From the NCBI RefSeq assembly GCF_012584515.1, contig NZ_CP051461.1, forward strand, positions 1,731,501 through 1,795,500: a DNA stretch of 64,000 bases, in the 5' to 3' direction. Within the stretch, counting starts at the first letter, position 1. Each line of letters begins with the position of its first letter. The notes beneath the pieces are model-generated. The model was not told the DNA's origin. It made no database searches and saw only the letters and a program-made list of their open reading frames with translations. Position numbers and translations under genes: made by a program. Shown one piece after another: positions 58,605-64,000 of this stretch. The DNA is from Polaromonas vacuolata (GTDB lineage Bacteria; Pseudomonadota; Gammaproteobacteria; Burkholderiales; Burkholderiaceae_C).

Positions 58605-60620
58605 TTAGGCTGCGGCAGTTTCAATTTGCTCAGTCAGTTCCAACCAGCGTTCTTCGAGTTGACCAGTTTCAGTTTCAATGACTTTGAGACGTTTACCAGT
58701 TTGGGCGATTTCAGCCGGCAGTTTGCTACGCGTCAGCAAGGCCTGCAGGCTGTCTTTTTCAGTACCCAAAGACTTCATGCGCAGATCAACTTTATCGAGT
58801 TCTTTGCGCAGCGGTTTGGTCAGCTCTGACTGGTCTTGACGACGTTGGGCTTGGGCTTTTTTTTGCTCAGCATTGGGTTGCTGACTATCGTTTTTTTTTG
58901 ACTCAGTGAGTTTTGCTGGCGCGGCTTGTGCGGGGCTAGTTTTAGCCGCGCTAGTGCCCGATTTCTTGGCGTCTTCACGTTGACGCTTGGCGTAGTCCAG
59001 CAGGTATTTCTGGTAGTCATCCAAGTCGCCGTCGAAGGGTTCGACACCGCCTTTTGAGACCATCCAAAACTCATCGCAAACGGCACGCAGCAATGCGCGG
59101 TCGTGGCTGACCAGCATCACAGTGCCTTCGAATTCATTCAGCGCCATTGATAAGGCTTCACGGGTGGCCAAGTCCAAGTGATTGGTTGGCTCATCGAGCA
59201 GCAATAAGTTGGGGCGTTGCCAGACAATCATGCACAGCACTAAGCGGGCTTTTTCGCCACCACTCATGCTGCCCACGGCCTGCTTGACCATGTCGCCACC
59301 GAAGTTGAAGTTGCCCAGGAAAGAGCGCAAGTCCTGCTCGCGTGTGGCTTGATTGCCCATCTTGCCGGCGGCGCTGACTTCCTTGACCAAACGAATCATG
59401 TGGTCTAGTGGGTTGTCTTCTAGGCGCAAAACGTCGAGTTCTTGTTGCGCGAAGTAGCCAATGTTTAAGCCCTTGCCTTCAATCAATTCGCCGTCGATAG
59501 GCATTAAAGCCCGTGCGACGGTTTTGACCAAGGTCGATTTACCTTGACCGTTGGCGCCCAAAATACCAATTCGCTGACCGGCCAACACCGACTTGCTGAC
59601 GTTTTGCACGATCACCGTAGGCGGTGTGCCTTCTGGTGCGTCTTCCGGCGCAGGGTAGCCAAAATAGGCGTGTTGCATGGACAGCATGGGGTTGGGCAGA
59701 TTGGCCGGCTCTTTGAATTCAAAGGTGAAGTCAGCTTCGGCCAGCAGCGGCGCAATTTTCTCCATGCGGTCAAGTGCTTTAACCCGGCTTTGGGCCTGCT
59801 TGGCTTTACTGGCCTTGGCTTTAAAGCGGGCGATAAACTTTTGCAGGTGGGCAATTTTGTCTTGCTGTTTAGAAAACGCGGTTTGTTGCAGCGCCATCTG
59901 CTCAGAGCGCAAGTCTTCGAACTTGCTGTAGTTGCCGCCGTAACGAATCAGCTTTGAGCTTTCAATGTGCACGGTGACATCGGTCACCGCATCCAAAAAT
60001 TCGCGGTCGTGGCTAATCACCAGCATGGTGCCTTGGTAGCGTTTGAGCCAAGCTTCTAGCCAGACTAGCGCGTCAAGGTCTAAGTGATTGGTTGGCTCGT
60101 CTAGCAGCAGCAAATCAGACGGGCACATCAAGGCTCGGGCGAGCTGTAAACGCATGCGCCAACCGCCGGAAAAACTATTCACCGGATTGTCGAGTTCGCT
60201 AAGCTTGAAACCCAGACCCAGAATCAAGGCTTGCGCGCGCGACGGGGCGTCGTGTGCGCCGCTGTCGTAGAGATTCATATAAGCGTGTGCCATGCGGTCG
60301 CCGTCGCCGCTGATTTCTGAGGCATCGACTTCGGCTTGGGCTTCGAGCAGCACTACATCGCCTTCGATCACATAGTCGGTGGCGCTTTGTTCGGTCTCAG
60401 GCATGTCCTGAGCGACCTGAGCCATGCGCCATAGGCTGGGAATGCTGTATTCGCCGCCGTCTTCATTTAACGAGCCGTTGAGCATGGCAAACAGCGTGGA
60501 TTTTCCCGCACCATTACGCCCAACCAAACCGACTTTTTCGCCAGGGTTTAGGGTCACGGACGCAGCGTCCAATATGAGTTTGGCGCCGCGACGCAGCACC
60601 ACATTTTTAAGGGTAATCAT
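58605..60620 (-). CDS. ABC-F family ATPase (YheS/Uup-like)
   Basis: 671 aa with two ABC domains and no membrane helices. First P-loop Gly-Arg-Asn-Gly-Ala-Gly-Lys-Ser-Thr near residue 36, first signature Asn-Ser-Phe-Ser-Gly-Gly-Trp-Arg-Met-Arg; second P-loop Gly-Ala-Asn-Gly-Gln-Gly-Lys-Ser-Thr, second signature Ser-Met-Ser-Gly-Gly-Glu-Lys-Ala-Arg. Walker B Leu-Leu-Leu-Leu-Asp-Glu-Pro-Thr-Asn-His occurs twice. The interdomain linker and C-terminal Lys/Glu/Gln-rich coiled coil (about 560-671) are typical. Ribosome-associated translation factor in the family (EttA/YheS/Uup); substrate or drug role not implied. Confidence 0.9.
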   Translation of the reverse strand: MITLKNVVLRRGAKLILDAASVTLNPGEKVGLVGRNGAGKSTLFAMLNGSLNEDGGEYSIPSLWRMAQVAQDMPETEQSATDYVIEGDVVLLEAQAEVDASEISGDGDRMAHAYMNLYDSGAHDAPSRAQALILGLGFKLSELDNPVNSFSGGWRMRLQLARALMCPSDLLLLDEPTNHLDLDALVWLEAWLKRYQGTMLVISHDREFLDAVTDVTVHIESSKLIRYGGNYSKFEDLRSEQMALQQTAFSKQQDKIAHLQKFIARFKAKASKAKQAQSRVKALDRMEKIAPLLAEADFTFEFKEPANLPNPMLSMQHAYFGYPAPEDAPEGTPPTVIVQNVSKSVLAGQRIGILGANGQGKSTLVKTVARALMPIDGELIEGKGLNIGYFAQQELDVLRLEDNPLDHMIRLVKEVSAAGKMGNQATREQDLRSFLGNFNFGGDMVKQAVGSMSGGEKARLVLCMIVWQRPNLLLLDEPTNHLDLATREALSMALNEFEGTVMLVSHDRALLRAVCDEFWMVSKGGVEPFDGDLDDYQKYLLDYAKRQREDAKKSGTSAAKTSPAQAAPAKLTESKKNDSQQPNAEQKKAQAQRRQDQSELTKPLRKELDKVDLRMKSLGTEKDSLQALLTRSKLPAEIAQTGKRLKVIETETGQLEERWLELTEQIETAAA

Positions 60621-60762
60621 TTAAAACAGACAGACTCGGAATAGAAATGGTTTTTAGACACGCCAAAATAAATCGGCATTAACCGCTTAGGTTTGGCGGC
60701 CAAAAGGGCCATGAAAGACAGAAAAAACTCTAGGGGGTTGCAGGAAAAGTCTCAGAGCTTAG

Positions 60763-61674
60763 TCATGAAAATACCAACTCTAATTGTTCCCGCGTGAGCA
60801 GTAGCACTTGGTCGGCACCGGCGCTGGTCTCGAACCACAAGGGCTCAAGTCCTGGAAAGGCGTGCTCGAAATTCGCGCGCTCATTGCCTATTTCCAACAC
60901 CAAGACAGCATTTTCGCTCATCTTTGCGGCCACCGTACGAAAAAGGCCGCGAATGAAATCCATACCGTCTTTGCCACCGGCTAAAGCCAAGTTGGGTTCG
61001 GCTTTAAATTCAGCCGGCAAAGCGGCCATAGTGGCGGCGTTGACATAAGGCGGATTGCACAAAATCAAATCATAAGGGCCGCTGCAAGCGGTTAATCCAT
61101 CAGACGTAATCAGCGTGATGCGGCTTTGCAATTCGTGTTTATCTACATTGATACGGGCCACAGCCAGCGCGTCTTGACTGATGTCGGCGGCGTCTACGTT
61201 GACATCGGGCCAAACCATGGCCGCAATCACCGCTAGGCTGGCGTTGCCGGTGCACAAGTCGAGCACGCGATGCGTGTCCTCATCGAGCCAGTCGTCTATG
61301 CTTTCGTCGGCGAGTAATTCGGCAATCAAGGAGCGCGGAATAATGCAGCGCTCGTCGACATAAAAGGCCACGCCTTGCAGATAAGCCTCTTGAGTCAGAT
61401 AGGCCAGTGGCTTGCGCGTAGTAATACGCTGCTGCAGCAGCTTGGTCACTTGTATCAAGTCTTCTGGTGAGACTGCTTTTTCTTCAACCGACGCTAGACT
61501 ATCAATCGGCAAGGCCAGACGCCACAGGACTAACCAAGCCGCTTCGTCAAAGGCGTTGAGTGTGCCCTGACCAAAACCGTTTTCTAAGCTCAGACCCGCA
61601 GCGGCGAGTTGCTCGGCAACTTCCTCTATCAGCGATAGGACGGAATTTGATTTGAGTTGCAATTGCTCGCTCAT
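60763..61674 (-). CDS. prmB: 50S ribosomal protein L3 glutamine methyltransferase
   Basis: 303 aa. Has motif I [10 protein letters not shown] near residue 144 and the catalytic Asn-Pro-Pro-Tyr-Val near residue 210, plus Pro-Arg-Ser-Leu-Ile-Ala-Glu-Leu before it, as in PrmB (L3-specific N5-glutamine methyltransferase). PrmC would have the same catalytic motif but usually reads Pro-Arg-Pro-Glu-Thr-Glu. Start at 61674 overlaps dapE by 4 bases. Confidence 0.9.
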   Translation of the reverse strand: MSEQLQLKSNSVLSLIEEVAEQLAAAGLSLENGFGQGTLNAFDEAAWLVLWRLALPIDSLASVEEKAVSPEDLIQVTKLLQQRITTRKPLAYLTQEAYLQGVAFYVDERCIIPRSLIAELLADESIDDWLDEDTHRVLDLCTGNASLAVIAAMVWPDVNVDAADISQDALAVARINVDKHELQSRITLITSDGLTACSGPYDLILCNPPYVNAATMAALPAEFKAEPNLALAGGKDGMDFIRGLFRTVAAKMSENAVLVLEIGNERANFEHAFPGLEPLWFETSAGADQVLLLTREQLELVFS

Positions 61675-62846
61675 GCGCGGCTCACATTGGCTAGATTTTC
61701 CAGCGTGCCTTTGTAAATATTTTTCAGTGGATCAAGGCTGCTGACCAACACATGCTCATCAATTTTGTGGATAGACGCATTGATGGGGCCAAACTCAATC
61801 AATTGTTTGCAGATTTTGGCGATAAAGCGGCCGTCGCTAGTGCCGCCCGTGGTCGATAGTTCGGTTTGTACGCCGGTTTCTTGTGCAATCGCAGCTTTAA
61901 CTGCTTGCACCAACTCGGCTGGTGTGGTCAGAAAGGGTTGACCACCGACGGTCCACTTCAGCTCGTACTTTAGTTGGTGGCGGTCGAGCAATTCGACGAC
62001 GCGCTGTTGCAAGCCTTCGGCGGTGGATTCAGTGCAAAAGCGAAAATTAAAATCCACCACCAAGTCGCCGGGGATTACATTGCCAGCGCCAGTGCCCGCG
62101 TGCATATTCGAGACTTGCCAGCTAGTAGCTGGGAAAAATTCATTGCCTTTATCCCACTCAGTGCTGACCAGTTCGGCCAGTGCTGGTGCAAATAAATGGA
62201 CCGGATTTTTAGCTAAATGCGGATACGCAATATGGCCTTGCACGCCCTTGATCGTGAGCTTGCCGCTCATGCTGCCGCGCCTACCGTTTTTAATCATGTC
62301 GCCCAGCACGCTCACCGATGTGGGCTCGCCGACTATGCAGTAATCGAGGACTTCGCCTCTGGCTTGCAACTGTTGGCAAACCACGGCTGTGCCGTCAACC
62401 GATGGGCCTTCTTCATCGCTGGTGATTAAAAAAGCAATCGATAAAGCCGGCTTTGGGTGCTGTGCCAAAAATTCCTCACAAGCCACTACCATGGCGGCGA
62501 TCGAGGTTTTCATGTCAGCGGCGCCGCGTCCGTATAGCTTGCCGTCTCTATGGCTAGGTGTAAAAGGCGGGCTTGACCACTGCGCTAGCGGGCCGGTCGG
62601 CACGACATCCGTATGGCCTGCAAACACCAACGTGCGGGGGCTGCCGGTTTGTCCTGCGGACAGACTGCCGTGAAATTTTGCCCATAAATTGGTGACCCGA
62701 AAATTCTCTGGACCGCTGCAAATGGTCTCGCAGACAAAGCCTAGTGGGATCAAGCGGTCCATCAGCATTTGTTGGCAACCGGCGTCGTTGGGCGTGAGGG
62801 ATTCGCGCGAGATCAGTTGTTCGGTGAGGATTAAGGTTTTGCTCAT
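61671..62846 (-). CDS. dapE: Succinyl-diaminopimelate desuccinylase
   Basis: 391 aa, M20 metallopeptidase fold. Zinc ligands lie in [26 protein letters not shown] and Gly-Glu-Pro-Thr-Ser. Removes succinate from N-succinyl-LL-diaminopimelate in lysine and peptidoglycan synthesis. Slightly longer than common DapE (about 375-385). Overlaps prmB; preceded by dapD 230 bases upstream. Confidence 0.95.
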   Translation of the reverse strand: MSKTLILTEQLISRESLTPNDAGCQQMLMDRLIPLGFVCETICSGPENFRVTNLWAKFHGSLSAGQTGSPRTLVFAGHTDVVPTGPLAQWSSPPFTPSHRDGKLYGRGAADMKTSIAAMVVACEEFLAQHPKPALSIAFLITSDEEGPSVDGTAVVCQQLQARGEVLDYCIVGEPTSVSVLGDMIKNGRRGSMSGKLTIKGVQGHIAYPHLAKNPVHLFAPALAELVSTEWDKGNEFFPATSWQVSNMHAGTGAGNVIPGDLVVDFNFRFCTESTAEGLQQRVVELLDRHQLKYELKWTVGGQPFLTTPAELVQAVKAAIAQETGVQTELSTTGGTSDGRFIAKICKQLIEFGPINASIHKIDEHVLVSSLDPLKNIYKGTLENLANVSRA

Positions 62847-63026
62847 CAGTATTAGGCGTCCAGTGGGATTTTGGTTTTCAAAGCTTTGCGGCTAGTTGCT
62901 TGACTTGAGATGGGCTCAAAAGTTTGCGAATCTATAGTCAATACAAACTGGCCACTGAGTTTTAACTGGCCCTTGAGCGCAAGACACGAGGTTTGCGCTG
63001 ACGTCTGTCTAGACAATTAAGAAAAA

Positions 63027-63058
63027 AAAACCAAGATCAGCTCGCAGGCCTTGGTTTT
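63027..63058 (-). terminator. Terminator after dapD
   Basis: Hairpin AAAACCAAG (63027-63035) / CTTGGTTTT (63050-63058) with an A-rich run before it on the + strand (63022-63030), i.e. T-run for leftward transcription. It lies a few bases downstream of the dapD stop. Confidence 0.75.
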
Positions 63059-63076
63059 ATCTCGTTTTAGTGGGAC

Positions 63077-63916
63077 TTAGTCGCGCAGCAAATCATTCAA
63101 GCTGGTGGTGGCGCGGGTTTTGGCATCGACTTTTTTCACGATGACAGCGCAGTAAAGACTGTATTTACCGCCGGCCTTTGGCAAGTTGCCGGAAACAACC
63201 ACTGAGCCTGCTGGGATGCGGCCGTAGCTGATGGTGTCGAGTTCACGGTCATAAATCGGTGTGCTCTGACCGATGTAGACGCCCATGGAAATGACTGAGT
63301 TTTCTTCGACGATCACGCCTTCGACGATTTCAGAACGCGCGCCGATAAAGCAGTTGTCTTCAATAATCGTTGGGTTCGCTTGCAGGGGCTCAAGCACACC
63401 GCCAAGGCCTACGCCGCCAGACAAATGCACATTCGCGCCGACTTGTGCGCAACTGCCGACAGTTGCCCAAGCATCGACCATAGTGCCTTCACCCACCCAC
63501 GCGCCAATGTTCACGTAGCTAGGCATGAGGATGGCGCCTTTGGCGATAAAGCTGCCGTGACGGGCAACGGCTGGTGGCACGACGCGAACACCGGTGGCGC
63601 GCATTTCTTCTTCGCTCAGATGGGCGAATTTGGTTTTGACTTTGTCAAAAAAGGCTAGGTCGCCGGCGCGCATGAGTTCGTTGTCTTTCAGGCGGAACGA
63701 CAACAGCACGGCTTTTTTAATCCACTGGTGTGTGGTCCAAACACCTACGGATTCGCGGGTCGCGACACGCAGCGTGCCGTTATTGAGTTGGGCCAAAGTG
63801 CTGTCGACTGCGTCAATGATTTCTTTGGCTGCAGATTTTGGTGACAAGCTAGCCCGGGCTTCCCAAGCGGCGTCAATAATGGTTTGCAGGGCACTGTTGG
63901 CGTTTGATACGGTCAT
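63077..63916 (-). CDS. dapD: Tetrahydrodipicolinate N-succinyltransferase
   Basis: 279 aa. N-terminal helical domain, then left-handed beta-helix of hexapeptide repeats ([23 protein letters not shown]). Uses succinyl-CoA in the succinylase branch of lysine synthesis. Length matches the family (about 274). Upstream is the end of the dapC-like gene, 24 bases away, so dapC-dapD form one unit. Confidence 0.96.
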   Translation of the reverse strand: MTVSNANSALQTIIDAAWEARASLSPKSAAKEIIDAVDSTLAQLNNGTLRVATRESVGVWTTHQWIKKAVLLSFRLKDNELMRAGDLAFFDKVKTKFAHLSEEEMRATGVRVVPPAVARHGSFIAKGAILMPSYVNIGAWVGEGTMVDAWATVGSCAQVGANVHLSGGVGLGGVLEPLQANPTIIEDNCFIGARSEIVEGVIVEENSVISMGVYIGQSTPIYDRELDTISYGRIPAGSVVVSGNLPKAGGKYSLYCAVIVKKVDAKTRATTSLNDLLRD

Positions 63917-63940
63917 GTGGGTCTTTTTATGGCTAAGGGT

Positions 63941-64000
63941 TTACTGAAAATCGGATTGAATAAATTGCACTATGCGCTGCGCAGCTTCCATGCATTCGGC
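63941..64000 (-). CDS. C-terminal end of a gene upstream of dapD (probably dapC)
   Basis: Open frame of 20 codons from the right edge to TAA at 63941-63943, reading Ala-Glu-Cys-Met-Glu-Ala-Ala-Gln-Arg-Ile-Val-Gln-Phe-Ile. In Burkholderiales the gene before dapD is often the succinyldiaminopimelate transaminase dapC, and the C-terminal helix fits. Too short for certainty. Confidence 0.45.
   Translation of the reverse strand, partial: AECMEAAQRIVQFIQSDFQ

Overview
The window looks like a chromosomal segment of a betaproteobacterium of the order Burkholderiales, most likely a Comamonadaceae relative (Rhodoferax/Polaromonas type). The reasons are the exbB-exbD-lpxK-trm112-kdsB-adk block, the dapC-dapD-dapE-prmB block, a box-type aerobic benzoyl-CoA cluster with a BoxR-like regulator, and a LexA of Burkholderiales type. 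Base composition is moderate, with one clearly AT-rich patch at about 10.4-13.6 kb. The species assignment is inference; no rRNA gene is present.

Layout. 0-10.3 kb: end of an alpha/beta hydrolase, a pair of half-size chromate transporters, a DsbA/FrnE-like oxidoreductase, a CHRD lipoprotein, a LysR regulator divergent from a D-tartrate dehydratase, an orphan gspA-gspB pair and the radical-SAM protein YgiQ. 10.4-13.5 kb: an AT-rich patch of three unrecognised ORFs lying in one reading frame, broken by a stop codon and by an IS30 element. 13.7-16.4 kb: a CoA-transferase and a frameshifted PAS-GAF histidine kinase. 16.5-27.8 kb: a benzoate module made of two divergent arms, a leftward arm (flavodoxin, benzoate-CoA ligase, five-part branched-chain-type ABC importer) and a rightward arm (boxR-boxC-boxB). 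No boxA is present. 27.8-30.3 kb: two TRAP transporter membrane subunits, two identical tRNA-Pro(TGG) genes and tRNA-Arg(TCT). 30.3-36.5 kb: a six-gene Mrp cation/proton antiporter operon with fused MrpA-MrpB. 36.65-37.73 kb: a second IS30 copy of the same length and same transposase sequence, in inverted orientation to the first. 37.8-47.3 kb: a calcineurin-like phosphatase, a methyltransferase-like protein, an acyl-CoA catabolic group (phosphotransferase, acyl-CoA dehydrogenase, enoyl-CoA hydratase, hydroxyacyl-CoA dehydrogenase) with a Crp-type regulator, and a D-2-hydroxyacid dehydrogenase. 47.4-49.4 kb: lexA divergent from an asparaginase, with two SOS-box-like sites between them. 49.4-64 kb: mainly housekeeping genes (adk, kdsB, trm112, lpxK, exbD, exbB, sodB, an ABC-F ATPase, prmB, dapE, dapD, end of dapC), with a tandem HD/HD-GYP protein and several small unknowns.

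How the genes work together. Benzoate would be imported by the ABC system, activated by the CoA ligase, epoxidised by BoxB and ring-opened by BoxC, with a BoxR-type protein (helix-turn-helix plus shikimate-kinase-like domain) likely sensing benzoyl-CoA. The reductase BoxA and the downstream semialdehyde dehydrogenase must be elsewhere or replaced. The 39.7-45.3 kb group is a second acyl-CoA route whose phosphotransferase/dehydrogenase pair matches the 4-hydroxyacyl-CoA pathway (LvaA/LvaC, ACAD10/11). The two inverted IS30 copies bracket about 24 kb that includes the whole benzoate module, the tRNAs and the Mrp operon.

The best candidates for something undescribed are the broken AT-rich gene(s) at 10.4-13.5 kb, the box cluster without boxA but with a divergent flavodoxin, and the degenerate-plus-intact HD-GYP fusion at 55.6 kb. 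No CRISPR array, prophage or defence system was seen.
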